Below are positions 42,648 through 51,469 of a stretch of 64,000 nt of DNA, piece after piece (position 1 is the stretch's first letter; each line of letters begins with the position of its first letter). The notes under the pieces were generated by a model. It saw only the letters and a program-made list of their open reading frames with translations. It had not been told where the DNA came from and made no database searches. The position numbers were made by a program, and so were the translations under genes. The stretch lies in the NCBI RefSeq assembly GCF_002564465.1, contig NZ_NUUX01000028.1:1-64000 (forward strand), given 5' to 3'. The stretch comes from Bacillus sp. AFS088145. Its GTDB lineage: Bacteria > Bacillota > Bacilli > Bacillales > Bacillaceae_G.

Positions 42648-42976
42648 TTAGGAAATAATTCCTTTTCGAATTAATTCACCAACAGCATAAGAGCGATTAT
42701 TGGCACCGAGTTTTTTTATTGCAGAATATATATATTGCTTTACTGTAAGTTCACTAATATTCATGGAATCTGCCATTTCATTTGTGCTTTCACCCCAAGC
42801 AATTATTCGTTTCATTACCTCTAATTCTCTTTGCTTAAAATGATTAAATCATACTCTCCAGTTGTATTTTCTAAAAATTTACAAATTAATTTACCATAGT
42901 ATGTAAATGAAGAGAGTAGTGTATCATCTATTTTCAGATTTTCTTTAAATTCAGTTGAACAAATATAACCAACTTC
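42648..42976 (-). pseudogene. LuxR-family regulator remnant
   Basis: The C-terminal HTH is readable (KQRELEVMKRIIAWGESTNEMADSMNISELTVKQYIYSAIKKLGANNRSYAVGELIRKG). Upstream of a one-base frameshift near 42836-42845 the frame continues as VGYICSTEFKENLKIDDTLL and DLIIL. The 5' part is missing: the reading stops exactly where the 52-bp repeat array begins at 42977. So the gene is both truncated and frameshifted. Confidence 0.75.
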
Positions 42977-43120
42977 CTCATGAGGTGTTCATGAGGAAGT
43001 AAGAGAGGAAAAAGAAGAAATATGATTCCTCATGAGGTGTTCATGAGGAAGTAAGAAAGGAAAAAGATGAGAAATGCTTACTCATGAGAAAGTAGAAACG
43101 CAAAAAGATGTAAATAGCTT
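42977..43120. repeat. Second tandem array of the 52-bp unit
   Basis: Two units start CCTCATGAGGTGTTCATGAG at a 52-bp distance and a third partial unit follows (CTCATGAGAAAGTAGAAACG). The GAGGTGTTCATGAGG palindrome is stronger here than at 27991. 43121-43265 is AT-rich with the promoter region of the MFS gene. Confidence 0.82.
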
Positions 43121-43304
43121 ACAAATAAATGGTTAGAGTGGAAATATAATAGAGCCCTCCAATTATTGAAAATCATTTAATGTAAGTTGAATTAATCCAC
43201 AAATTCAGAGTAAAAATAGTATAATGATATGTATTTAAATTTCATTAATAGTATAAATATTCAATTTGCTATTTGTTAGAGTTAAAAAAGGGGAGAGTTT
43301 GAAT

Positions 43305-44543
43305 TTGTCTGCATCAAAAAAATCGATCTTTAAAGGGACCTCATTTACAAATTTTTGGGTCTCTCGAATGTTTACTTCGACTTCATTTCAGATGCTATCG
43401 GTAGCAATTGGATGGCAAATGTATGATTTGACACATGACGCGTTTAGTCTAGGTCTAGTAGGTTTAGCACAATTTATTCCAATGGTCTTACTTACTTTAG
43501 TAGTTGGTCAAGTTGCTGACAGAGTGGATCGTCGGAAAATTGTTTTCATATGCCAAATGGTAGAAGCTTTAATAGCAGGTCTACTTTTATATGGTAATTT
43601 TGCAAATTGGCTTAGTAGAGAGGAAATATTAATTGCTGCTTTTATACTCGGTGCATGCCGATCATTTGAAGGACCTGCTTCTTCGGCGTTATTACCTCAA
43701 GTTGTGCCAAAGTCTATTTTACAACAAGCTATTTCTTGGAGTACATCGGCAGGTCAAACAGCACAAATACTTGGGCCGTCTCTTGGTGGTGTATTATTTT
43801 CAGTAGGACCAGCATACGTGTATGCAACGTCAGCAATTGCTTTATTACTTTCATCAATCTTAACAATTTTTATAAAATTAGATAGTGAATTTATCCGTAA
43901 TCAAGAGCCAGTATCTTTACGTACAATGCTTATGGGGTTAGAATTTGTCTATAAACACCCAATCATTTTAGGAACTATATCACTTGATCTATTTGCCGTT
44001 TTACTTGGAGGAGCTACAGCACTTTTACCAATTTATGCGCAAGATATTTTACATACAGAAGCTTGGGGCTTAGGTCTGATGCGTACTGCACCAGCTGTTG
44101 GAGCATTAATAATGTCTCTAATTTTAGCTTATTTCCCACTTAAAAGATCTTTTGGTCCGATACTATTTGCAGCGTTAGGTATTTTTGGATTGGCAACAAT
44201 GCTATTTGCAATTTCAACAAACTTAGTCATCTCGTTAATTGCATTATTTATAATCGGAGCTTCAGATGTGGTCAGCGTAGTAATACGTTCTTCGCTTGTT
44301 CAGCTTCAGACACCGGATGATATGAGAGGCAGAGTAAATGCTGTAAATTCGTTATTTATTGGAACTTCGAATCAGCTTGGAGAATTTGAATCTGGAACAA
44401 TGGCTGGATTAATTGGTGCCGTACCAGCTGTATTTGTAGGAGGACTTGGAACGATACTAGTTGCAGGACTTTGGATGTATTTATTCCCTTCACTTAGAAG
44501 AATTAATTCTCTTTCTGGAGATAAAACAGAAAAAGCAGGATAA
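43305..44543 (+). CDS. MFS exporter, EntS-like (MFS_3) family
   Basis: 412 residues from TTG 43305 (AAGGGGAGAG upstream; TTG 43299 also possible). Twelve hydrophobic segments are visible. Motif A-type GQVADRVDRRKI sits between helices 2 and 3, and AISWSTSAGQTAQILGPSLGGVLF in helix 5 matches the EntS/MFS_3 exporter group; late PDDMRGRVNAVNSLFIGTSNQLGEFESG is also typical. Substrate may be a siderophore or drug, not determinable. The next gene, 18 bases on, is a YdhG-like iron chaperone candidate, which fits iron handling but is only suggestive. Confidence 0.87.
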   Translation: MSASKKSIFKGTSFTNFWVSRMFTSTSFQMLSVAIGWQMYDLTHDAFSLGLVGLAQFIPMVLLTLVVGQVADRVDRRKIVFICQMVEALIAGLLLYGNFANWLSREEILIAAFILGACRSFEGPASSALLPQVVPKSILQQAISWSTSAGQTAQILGPSLGGVLFSVGPAYVYATSAIALLLSSILTIFIKLDSEFIRNQEPVSLRTMLMGLEFVYKHPIILGTISLDLFAVLLGGATALLPIYAQDILHTEAWGLGLMRTAPAVGALIMSLILAYFPLKRSFGPILFAALGIFGLATMLFAISTNLVISLIALFIIGASDVVSVVIRSSLVQLQTPDDMRGRVNAVNSLFIGTSNQLGEFESGTMAGLIGAVPAVFVGGLGTILVAGLWMYLFPSLRRINSLSGDKTEKAG

Positions 44544-44561
44544 TTTGTTAAAGGAGGATTT

Positions 44562-44951
44562 ATGGAAAATACTAAAAAATCATTTGAAACGATTGATGAA
44601 TATATTTCACAATTTCAGCCAGATGTTCAGGAAAAATTACAAGCTTTGAGGAAGAGTGTAAAAGAAGTTGTACCAAATGCGGTTGAAAGAATTAGTTACC
44701 AGATGCCTACATTTGCACTAAATAAAAATTTAGTACATTTTGCTGCATTTAAAAATCATATTGGATTTTACCCTGGGGCAAGTGGGATTGCAGCATTTAA
44801 AGAAGAATTATCCGTTTATAAAGGCGCTAAAGGATCTGTACAATTTCCAATAAACGACCCACTTCCATTTGAATTGATAAAAAAGATTGTAAAGTATAGG
44901 GAACTTGAGGATATTAAAAAAGCTGAAGAAAAATTAAAAAAGAAAAAATAA
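44562..44951 (+). CDS. DUF1801 / YdhG-like protein (iron-chaperone type)
   Basis: 129 residues. ETIDEYISQFQPDVQEKLQALRKSVKEVVPNAVERISYQMPTFAL and the GFYPGASGIAAFKEEL and YKGAKGSVQFPINDPLPFELI parts are characteristic of the YdhG/DUF1801 family, some members of which are frataxin-like iron donors in Bacillus. ATG 44562 after AAAGGAGGATTT. Probably co-transcribed with the MFS gene. Confidence 0.85.
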   Translation: MENTKKSFETIDEYISQFQPDVQEKLQALRKSVKEVVPNAVERISYQMPTFALNKNLVHFAAFKNHIGFYPGASGIAAFKEELSVYKGAKGSVQFPINDPLPFELIKKIVKYRELEDIKKAEEKLKKKK

Positions 44952-44957
44952 ATTCAT

Positions 44958-44993
44958 AACCTCTGAAGCTAATTTTAGCTTTGGAGGTTTTTT
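44958..44993 (+). terminator. Terminator after the YdhG-like gene
   Basis: AACCTC-tg-AAGCTA and TAGCTT-tg-GAGGTT stem with T run. Confidence 0.9.
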
Positions 44994-45179
44994 AGTAAAA
45001 AGGCCGAAATCATTTTGTTCAAATTTTTTCCAGTAATAACTAACTTTATCCGTTATACTAAACATCCGGTAAGGGTGTTTAGTTGTGAGTAGTTCAATGA
45101 TGACAATTCGATAATCTATTTATCAATTTTAGCGCTGATCGCAAAATTGTATAGACTATATTCAATTTTTATTATTGAA

Positions 45180-45262
45180 AGACATTTAGAGAAGTAGAAG
45201 GATCGATTGAAGGTGAAAAGGCTAAGGGAGCTATTTGGTGGGAAGTTTTAAACAATAAATAG
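45180..45262 (+). other. Short coding remnant
   Basis: A 24-residue frame REVEGSIEGEKAKGAIWWEV...NNK ends at 45262, but a TGA lies shortly upstream and there is no start. It looks like the last piece of a lost gene, retained with a terminator. The remainder of 44994-45273 shows nothing. Confidence 0.4.
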
Positions 45263-45273
45263 TGAAATAAAGG

Positions 45274-45300
45274 AAAAAACTCTGATAGACAGAGTTTTTT
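45274..45300. terminator. Bidirectional terminator
   Basis: AAAAAACTCTG and CAGAGTTTTTT around ATAGA. Confidence 0.88.
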
Positions 45301-45304
45301 CTTT

Positions 45305-45541
45305 TTATTTACCAAAATTTCCAGCGAATTGCATTACAACTGCTTTAACTTCTTCAAGTTTATCAGGCTTTAATAAAGTAATCATCTTAGGAACAAATTG
45401 TTGAACTTCTTCTAATGAAAAAGTACCTTCATCTTGTTTTCTGAAGTTTTCTAAAAGAATTTCCCTTGCTTCATCTTCTTTACCTTCTTGAACTCTTTGT
45501 AAAATGAAATTTAAAAACATTTCTTGACCTTGCTTGTCCAT
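45305..45541 (-). CDS. Conserved-type small helical protein (78 aa)
   Basis: ATG 45541 with TAGGAGGCAACAAG, a strong site. All-helical, charged, no membrane segment: MDKQGQEMFLNFILQRVQEGKEDEAREILL, then FVPKMITLLKPDKLEEVKAVVMQF. Similar small proteins of unknown function occur in Bacillus. The promoter is unusual: a 19-bp perfect palindrome covers its -10 (45568-45618). Confidence 0.7.
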   Translation of the reverse strand: MDKQGQEMFLNFILQRVQEGKEDEAREILLENFRKQDEGTFSLEEVQQFVPKMITLLKPDKLEEVKAVVMQFAGNFGK

Positions 45542-45567
45542 TCTTGTTGCCTCCTATAAATAATTTA

Positions 45568-45618
45568 TACAACCATAAGGTGTTATTTAAATTATAACAC
45601 CTTATGGTTGTATGTCAA
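45568..45618 (-). promoter_or_regulatory. Promoter overlapped by a 19-bp perfect inverted repeat
   Basis: On the minus strand TTGACA, 16 bp, TATAAT. The arms TACAACCATAAGGTGTTAT (45568-45586) and its complement (45594-45612) are separated by seven bases and span the spacer, the -10 and the start point. It could be a repressor site or, once transcribed in part, a stem. Confidence 0.75.
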
Positions 45619-45825
45619 TTTTATTTTTCAGTGAATCATTCTTCGTTATTTATTAGCCATTTTATAAAAATTTATTATCTATTTTTGAAGATTAATCCTA
45701 TTAAGGGCTTTATGTTATTTAAAAGAATATTAATTAATTGAAAAATGCTATAATTTTTATGGAAGATGATGGAACCTATGTCAAATAGGAGTCTTTTAAA
45801 ATTATAGAAAAGTTTATAAAAAAAG

Positions 45826-46524
45826 GTGGTAATCGCAATTAATAAGAAAAAAATAGCCGTATCTTTTAGTGGGAAAGATTCAACTTTGGCACTGCATGAT
45901 CTTTTGCATTCTGATGAATTTGAAGTAGTCGTACTTATTGCATCAGTTACTGAAGGATACAATCGTACGAGCATTCATGGAGTTAGAGTTGAATTATTGG
46001 AGGCACAAGCAAATTCAATCGGTCTACCATTAAAGAAAATTTGGATTCCGGAAAATTGTTCTAATCAAAAATATCAAGAAATTATGACGAAGGTTAATTT
46101 AGAGCTAAAGGAACAAGGGATTGAAAATATTGCATTTGGAGATTTATTTCTTGAAGACATACGAAAGTATCGAGAGGAAATGCTTAAACCATTAGGTATT
46201 AATCCAATTTTTCCTTTATGGGGTGAAGGTACGACAAATGTGATTGAACGCTTTATTTCCTTAGGGTATAAAACAATTATTACATGTGTTGATTTAACTA
46301 GATTAGCAGAAGAATTTTCTGGTAAAGAAATAGATTATCATTTAATCAAAGAACTTCCAAAAGAGGTTGATCCTTGTGGTGAGAATGGAGAATACCACTC
46401 ATTTGTATTTGATGGTCCTATTTTTAATCATCCTATTCGGTTTGGCATCGGAGAAAAGAAGCTTACTGCTGATTTTTATACAGGAGAAACTAGATTTTGT
46501 TATACAGATTTAGTTCTTGTTTAA
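45826..46524 (+). CDS. Dph6-like ATP-grasp/ PP-loop amidoligase (diphthine-ammonia ligase family)
   Basis: 232 residues of the ATP_bind_4 family. PP-loop SFSGKDSTLAL near residue 14, GDLFLEDIRKYREEMLKPLGINPIFPLW and the C-terminal PCGENGEYHSFVFDGPIF are typical. Eukaryotic relatives make diphthamide; bacteria lack that pathway, so the bacterial substrate is unknown. GTG 45826 overlaps its AAAGGTGG site; an ATT at 45838 has better spacing, so the start is uncertain. Confidence 0.82.
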   Translation: MVIAINKKKIAVSFSGKDSTLALHDLLHSDEFEVVVLIASVTEGYNRTSIHGVRVELLEAQANSIGLPLKKIWIPENCSNQKYQEIMTKVNLELKEQGIENIAFGDLFLEDIRKYREEMLKPLGINPIFPLWGEGTTNVIERFISLGYKTIITCVDLTRLAEEFSGKEIDYHLIKELPKEVDPCGENGEYHSFVFDGPIFNHPIRFGIGEKKLTADFYTGETRFCYTDLVLV

Positions 46525-46566
46525 GTTTGTTTTAACATCGAGAATGTTGATAAAATATAAGTTTTA

Positions 46567-46599
46567 AAATAGCCTGTTTTTTTGAAACAGTCTATTTTT
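46567..46599 (+). terminator. Terminator after the Dph6-like gene
   Basis: AAATAGCCTGTTT and GAAACAGTCTATTT, followed by T run. Confidence 0.82.
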
Positions 46600-46644
46600 G
46601 GGGTTTTAATAACGAACTAAAAATAACATTGAAATTGTTCAGAC

Positions 46645-47214
46645 TTACTGTTTTTTTATATTTGCTCCCCAAGGCGGTGCTGCTCCTGCATCCATCATAA
46701 TATTTTGTTTCGTTAATCCGACTTTCTTAGCATAATCATCTAACATTTCATAAACGGTTAACCGATGAAAAGAACCATTGGTAAAACGTGGTTCATTTCT
46801 TCTTTTTGGATCCACAATCGATAGTGACACCGAGTCTTTAGCCATATGATCATTGAATTCATTTATTGGTACACTAAAGTCGATCTGTTCATTATATCCG
46901 TTTGCTACAGTGATTACAGTAACCTCTCCCATTTGCTTCTTCGGAAAAAGAGGATCCTTTTCCACTGTTACATTTATTTTTGCAATGCCATTTGAATCTG
47001 TTAATACAGTACCTAAAACTTTACCTAATGAATTGATGACAATAATTCTTGCGCCTTTAATAGGTTGACCAGCTTCTCCTGATTGGTCGGCTGTTGGGCC
47101 TACTTGAACTGTAAGTGTTGCAGAAACTTCATCAAACTTTTCTGCCAGTGTTAACTGCGAAGAACATAAAAAAATGAATGTGCTCAAAATAGTAGTAATA
47201 CATATTTTTTTCAT
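46645..47214 (-). CDS. Secreted Ig-like protein (189 aa)
   Basis: ATG 47214; the upstream site is weak on the minus strand (ACAAGGTGTG). Signal peptide of about 24 residues ending LTLA. The mature part has a carboxypeptidase-regulatory-like beta sandwich (residues 28-120: SATLTVQVGPTADQSGEAGQPIKGARIIVINSLGKVLGTVLTDSNG) and a C-terminal region ending AGAAPPWGANIKK. No catalytic residues. A cell-surface or matrix role is likely; specific function unknown. Confidence 0.7.
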   Translation of the reverse strand: MKKICITTILSTFIFLCSSQLTLAEKFDEVSATLTVQVGPTADQSGEAGQPIKGARIIVINSLGKVLGTVLTDSNGIAKINVTVEKDPLFPKKQMGEVTVITVANGYNEQIDFSVPINEFNDHMAKDSVSLSIVDPKRRNEPRFTNGSFHRLTVYEMLDDYAKKVGLTKQNIMMDAGAAPPWGANIKKQ

Positions 47215-47331
47215 CTATTCACACCTTGTGTTAATTTTTACTGTTTAGTTTAAGTTAAAATATTTAAAAGTATACTTTTAATAAATCGAAGTTATATAAC
47301 TATGAAGTTGATATATAAGGAGTGGTGCCAA

Positions 47332-47886
47332 ATGATAACGAACTTATACTTAGTAAGACATGCGCATTCAACTTATACTCCTGATGAATTGGGCCGACCA
47401 TTATCCAAAAAAGGATTTTCTGATGCAAATATGGTTACTAAACTACTATTAAAAGAAAAGATTGACTACGTAATTTCAAGTCCATATAAACGTGCAATTC
47501 AAACAGTTGAAGAGATAGCCAAATCATTAAAATTAGACATTATTATAGAAGGGAATTTTAAAGAGCGACTCCTATCAATTGAGCCTGTTGAGGATTTTGA
47601 AAAAGTAATAAGAGAAGTTTGGATGGACTTTAAGCGTTCGCTAAATGGGGGAGAGTCAAATTATATCGCCCAAAAAAGAGGAATAGAAGCAATAAACAAA
47701 TTATTAGTAAATTATTCTGGTAAAAACATTGTTATTGGTACACATGGCAATTTAATGGTCCTAATTATGAATTATTTTGATCAAAAATATGATTTCAATT
47801 TTTGGGATGAACTTGCTATGCCGGATATTTATAAATTATCCTTTGAAGGTGAATCATTAGTTGAAGTGAAAAGAATATGGAATTAA
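47332..47886 (+). CDS. Histidine phosphatase family protein
   Basis: 184 residues from ATG 47332, which has AAGGAGTGG upstream; an earlier ATG at 47302 precedes that site. LVRHAHSTYT carries the RHG-type phospho-His, with the second site YVISSPYKRAIQT and the late His in IGTHGNLMVL. A phosphoglycerate mutase-like phosphatase of unknown substrate. Single gene. Confidence 0.9.
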   Translation: MITNLYLVRHAHSTYTPDELGRPLSKKGFSDANMVTKLLLKEKIDYVISSPYKRAIQTVEEIAKSLKLDIIIEGNFKERLLSIEPVEDFEKVIREVWMDFKRSLNGGESNYIAQKRGIEAINKLLVNYSGKNIVIGTHGNLMVLIMNYFDQKYDFNFWDELAMPDIYKLSFEGESLVEVKRIWN

Positions 47887-48140
47887 TTTTAGTACACTTC
47901 TAATATTTTTATTAGTGATACTGAATGTAAATAAGGTGAGAAAGAGTTTAATAATCGATATTTCTATTTGGTATTCTACTAAAAAATGCATTATTTGAAT
48001 AAGGTGAATGAAGTTGACGATTCTTTATTTTTCAGGAAATTAACGAATCGTATAATAAGAGATGATATAATATTTCTAAGTTTGTTCCATTGTTAAGTGG
48101 ATGGGAATTTATGAAAGAAAAACACAAGTGAGGATCACGC

Positions 48141-49259
48141 ATGTTAGAATTTAATGGAAAACACAATAATGGAAAAATACTACTTGATTATGTTGATACA
48201 AATGTTATTACTCGATTAAAAACAATCTTGGATACTGAATGCTTTGCAAATTCAAACATTGTTGTCATGCCAGACTGCCATATATCTAGTGGAGGCGTCA
48301 TGGTAGGTTTTACGATGACGTTGAATGATTTTATTATTCCTTCGATCGTCGGTGTAGATATTGGATGTGGAGTTAGTGCATACCATCTAGGGCGTATGAA
48401 ATCAATTAAGAGTGAAAAGCTTGATAAGTTCATCCGAAAAAATATCCCGATTGGTTCAAATATTCATGAGGAACCAGTAATTGAACCGGTAGAGATTGCA
48501 GAAGCGATTGAGAGACTTAATCTGAACTATATGTATGTAATGAACAGTATTGCAACGCTAGGTTCCGGAAATCATTTTATAGAAATTGATAAAGATGAAA
48601 ATAATCATTTTTGGCTTGTAATCCACACAGGTTCAAGAAATTTTGGATTTGAAATTGCAAAACATCATATGAATGTCGCTAAAGAAAATATGAAACAATT
48701 ATTCGGAGAAAATTATAAAGGATTCGAATATTTATCTAAACAGGAAGACAAAGATGCATATTTAAGAGATCTATCAATTGCACAACATTTCGCCTCGTTA
48801 AATAGAGAAACGATTGCTAAAATCATCATTGAAAAATATTTTAAACTCGATTATGATTCGATTAAAAAAATAGAATCGGTACATAATTATATCGACCTTC
48901 AAAACAATATTCTAAGAAAAGGCGCAATTTCAGCCAGTGAGGGTGAAGAAATAATCATCCCATTTAATATGGCATATGGATGTGTTGTAGGAAAAGGCAA
49001 AAGCTCAAGTGACTACAATTATTCAGCACCACACGGAGCAGGTCGAATAATGAGCCGAACAGACGCAGTCTATAAAGTCGACTTAGATGTTTATCAAAAA
49101 GCAATGAAGGGCGTATATACAACCTCTGTTAACAAACATACAGTCGATGAATCACCAATGGTATATAAAAAGCCTAAATTAATATTAGAAAATATTACTG
49201 AACAGATTGAAATCGATTTCTTCATGAAACCGGTGTATAATCTTAAAGCTGATAAATAA
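48141..49259 (+). CDS. rtcB: RtcB-family RNA ligase
   Basis: 372 residues, somewhat shorter than E. coli RtcB. Manganese and guanylylation motifs are all seen: MPDCHISSGG, VGVDIGCGV, TLGSGNHFIE, HTGSRNFG, LRKGAISA and APHGAGRIMSR with the GMP-binding His. RtcB joins RNA 2',3'-cyclic phosphate to 5'-OH ends and repairs cleaved tRNA or mRNA. No archease, RtcA or toxin gene is nearby. ATG 48141 with AAGTGAGGATCACGC. Confidence 0.92.
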   Translation: MLEFNGKHNNGKILLDYVDTNVITRLKTILDTECFANSNIVVMPDCHISSGGVMVGFTMTLNDFIIPSIVGVDIGCGVSAYHLGRMKSIKSEKLDKFIRKNIPIGSNIHEEPVIEPVEIAEAIERLNLNYMYVMNSIATLGSGNHFIEIDKDENNHFWLVIHTGSRNFGFEIAKHHMNVAKENMKQLFGENYKGFEYLSKQEDKDAYLRDLSIAQHFASLNRETIAKIIIEKYFKLDYDSIKKIESVHNYIDLQNNILRKGAISASEGEEIIIPFNMAYGCVVGKGKSSSDYNYSAPHGAGRIMSRTDAVYKVDLDVYQKAMKGVYTTSVNKHTVDESPMVYKKPKLILENITEQIEIDFFMKPVYNLKADK

Positions 49260-49285
49260 CCTCTCTATTTAAGAGGTTATTTTAA
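49256..49285 (+). terminator. Terminator after rtcB
   Basis: ATAACCTC and GAGGTTAT around TCTATTTAA, then T-rich sequence. Confidence 0.8.
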
Positions 49286-49502
49286 TTTTTATTATTCCAA
49301 TCTATATAACTTATATTTTAGTAATTAAAAATGAAAAATGGATTTAAAATTGGTTATAATAAGTATTTTTAATTAATCGTCATAATTTAATCCAATTTTA
49401 AAATGAAAATATTCTCCAAATAAGTTCTTTCTCCCTATTAACAGTATAAAATTATATAAATTTACTTATTTTGACACTAAATTTACATAATGGGGGATTA
49501 CT

Positions 49503-49619
49503 ATGCTGAATAAGATTAAAAGGTTCTTAGTAGTACTTCTCATTTTTGTTCTATATCTTGGATTGTCGTTGTTAATAGGAAATTTTCTTTGGAGATTAGT
49601 AGTTGATTCGATTAGATAA
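49503..49619 (+). CDS. 38-residue single-span membrane protein
   Basis: ATG 49503 with TGGGGGATTACT. Basic start (MLNKIKRF) and one hydrophobic helix (LVVLLIFVLYLGLSLLIG). No family. Followed by another small membrane protein, possibly co-transcribed. Confidence 0.55.
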   Translation: MLNKIKRFLVVLLIFVLYLGLSLLIGNFLWRLVVDSIR

Positions 49620-49651
49620 GTGGATAAAATAATAAAGGGTTTTGGTACTCC

Positions 49652-49680
49652 TCCTTTGAATATAATTCATAAAGGAGAGT
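49652..49680 (+). promoter_or_regulatory. Hairpin masking a ribosome site
   Basis: ACTCCTCCTTT and AAAGGAGAGT can pair around a 13-base loop; the second arm is the ribosome site of the 49690 gene. This could lower translation until opened. Confidence 0.45.
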
Positions 49681-49689
49681 GGATTAAAT

Positions 49690-49899
49690 TTGGTGAAAAT
49701 TTGTTTTATTATTGGTGCAGTATTTATACTTATTTCTGGAATACTCATAGGTGCGTTTCAAGCACCAGAACAACAAAGAGTAGTGAAGGATGATTTTTTT
49801 AAGTTAGGGCATTTAAATAAAGATCAATTCTCCATCTGGTCAGGAGTTATAGGCATTTTTTTTATTTGTATTGGAGGACTAGTTTACTATATTAGATAA
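49690..49899 (+). CDS. Small membrane protein (69 aa)
   Basis: TTG 49690 or GTG 49693, both after AAAGGAGAG. Two hydrophobic helices (about 4-23 and 48-67) with a polar linker (APEQQRVVKDDFFKLGHLNKDQ). Family not recognised. Its ribosome site lies in a hairpin. Confidence 0.65.
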   Translation: MVKICFIIGAVFILISGILIGAFQAPEQQRVVKDDFFKLGHLNKDQFSIWSGVIGIFFICIGGLVYYIR

Positions 49900-50081
49900 T
49901 TTTTTACTATCTAAATTCAAGCATAACTCAAATAGTTTAATAGCTTTGAACACAATCTACATTTTTGTCGATTTTTTTTATTGTGATTATTTCAAAGTAG
50001 GTCAATATGATTATTAGTAAGGGCATAAATTAAATGAAGTAGAAATGTTATTTGTTGTGGCTATTATTAGGAGGTGCAAAA

Positions 50082-50492
50082 TTGAAGATCGTTTTTTTTA
50101 GAAATCTCAATAAAGTTGAAACATATGCTGCAAATAGAAAACAAATAAAGTTGAATCTTCCTAGTAAAGAAGAGGCTAGTGTTATATTTGGCCTAACAAG
50201 AAAGTTTGAATTTGATAATCGTTGTGCAAGACCACCCCAAATCAGCGGTACTGTTGTAGCTTCTGTTACTTGTAATAGAGACAAGGATATTAGAATTTAT
50301 TTCTATCCAGTCTCCCAAACTATTTATCCAGAGAAGGCGAAATCTCAATTTCATAATGATGTATTACCTAAACTTAAGAAATGGATTGATCATCAAGTGT
50401 CAAAACCAGAAACTGCAGTTTTAGGGATTGAAGAATTTATTATCGAATGGAATGGGAAAAATCATCTTTTCCACCAAATTAAATTTTTATAA
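50082..50492 (+). CDS. Unknown protein (136 aa)
   Basis: TTG 50082 is chosen because AGGAGGTGCAAAA lies directly before it; an ORF start at 50052 lies before that site. Mixed alpha/beta, no membrane segment; a basic stretch ANRKQIKLNLPSKEE and a C-terminal beta segment GIEEFIIEWNGKNH. No family recognised. Single-gene transcript with its own terminator. Confidence 0.68.
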   Translation: MKIVFFRNLNKVETYAANRKQIKLNLPSKEEASVIFGLTRKFEFDNRCARPPQISGTVVASVTCNRDKDIRIYFYPVSQTIYPEKAKSQFHNDVLPKLKKWIDHQVSKPETAVLGIEEFIIEWNGKNHLFHQIKFL

Positions 50493-50501
50493 ACTGTTTT
50501 T

Positions 50502-50533
50502 AAAGACGGTAAAGTTTAATACCGTCTTTTTTT
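50502..50533 (+). terminator. Terminator
   Basis: AAAGACGGTA and TACCGTCTTT with T run. Confidence 0.88.
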
Positions 50534-50680
50534 ATTTTTTGTTACATATAATCCTTTAGTTTGCTTAAAAAACGTAATTAAATTAAGTTTTTTAAGTTTT
50601 TTTGTAGAAATACTTAAATTAATTATATATAATAGCTTTAGAATTCAATCTTAAGGGAATAGATAAAGGGGCTCTAAACG

Positions 50681-51469
50681 ATGTATCAAGAACATAGATT
50701 ATCTTTGATCATAAATTATTTGGCTTCAAATAATGAGATTACTTTAGAAGAAATATGTACAATGCTAAGCGTTTCAAAGGATACAGCAAGAAGAGATCTC
50801 GTCAAACTTGAAGAACGCGGGGAAATTATCCGAATAAAGGGTGGAGCAACACTTCCAACATCTAATCGAAATTTAACCGATTATAAAGAACGAAATGCAA
50901 CTGAAGGCAAGGAGAAAATTGCGCAAAGAGCATCATTACTTATTCGTGAAACTAGTGACATATTAATGGATACATCTTCAACTTGTGCACTCATGTCAAA
51001 ATTTATGTCAGGTAAACAAGTTAATGTGATTACAAATTCAATTGATATAGTTGATTTATTAGGTGAGTATGAAGAAATTCAAACCTTTATGCTACCAGGA
51101 AAATTTAATCGGAAAAATAGAAATTTAGTTGGACCTAGGACAATTGAAACACTTAATGATTACAAAGTTGATCAGCTATTTCTAGGTGCTTGTGGAATTA
51201 GCGCAGAAGGAATAACTTCACCTGATGAAGAGGAAGCGTTTTTAAAGAAAAAAATGATCAGTTGTGCAAAACAAGTAGTTTTATTGGCAGATCATACAAA
51301 GTTTGAAAAAGTTTTTCTGCACAAAGTATGTGATATTAAGGGAATAGACATCATTATTACAGACAAAGATCCAGATGAAGAATTTAAAAGAAAAATCATC
51401 GAATTTAATATTCATTTAATTAGTTTAGAAGATGAAGAAAGTGAGAGGATTTCGGGTGAAAAAAATTAA
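50681..51469 (+). CDS. DeoR-family transcriptional regulator
   Basis: 262 residues. N-terminal HTH (RLSLIINYLASNNEITLEEICTMLSVSKDTARRDLVKLEERGEIIRIKGGA) and a C-terminal phosphosugar-isomerase-like sensor domain (TNSIDIVDLLGEY, FLGACGISAEGITSPDEEEAFLKKKMI). Family members sense sugar phosphates and control sugar-use operons. It overlaps the IolW-like dehydrogenase gene by 14 bases, so it likely controls this inositol- or sugar-related operon. Confidence 0.92.
   Translation: MYQEHRLSLIINYLASNNEITLEEICTMLSVSKDTARRDLVKLEERGEIIRIKGGATLPTSNRNLTDYKERNATEGKEKIAQRASLLIRETSDILMDTSSTCALMSKFMSGKQVNVITNSIDIVDLLGEYEEIQTFMLPGKFNRKNRNLVGPRTIETLNDYKVDQLFLGACGISAEGITSPDEEEAFLKKKMISCAKQVVLLADHTKFEKVFLHKVCDIKGIDIIITDKDPDEEFKRKIIEFNIHLISLEDEESERISGEKN

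Noticed and set aside
45590-45612. PerR/Fur-type box in the promoter palindrome
   Set aside because: The centre only partly matches the 7-1-7 Fur consensus, while the 19-bp arms extend far beyond it.
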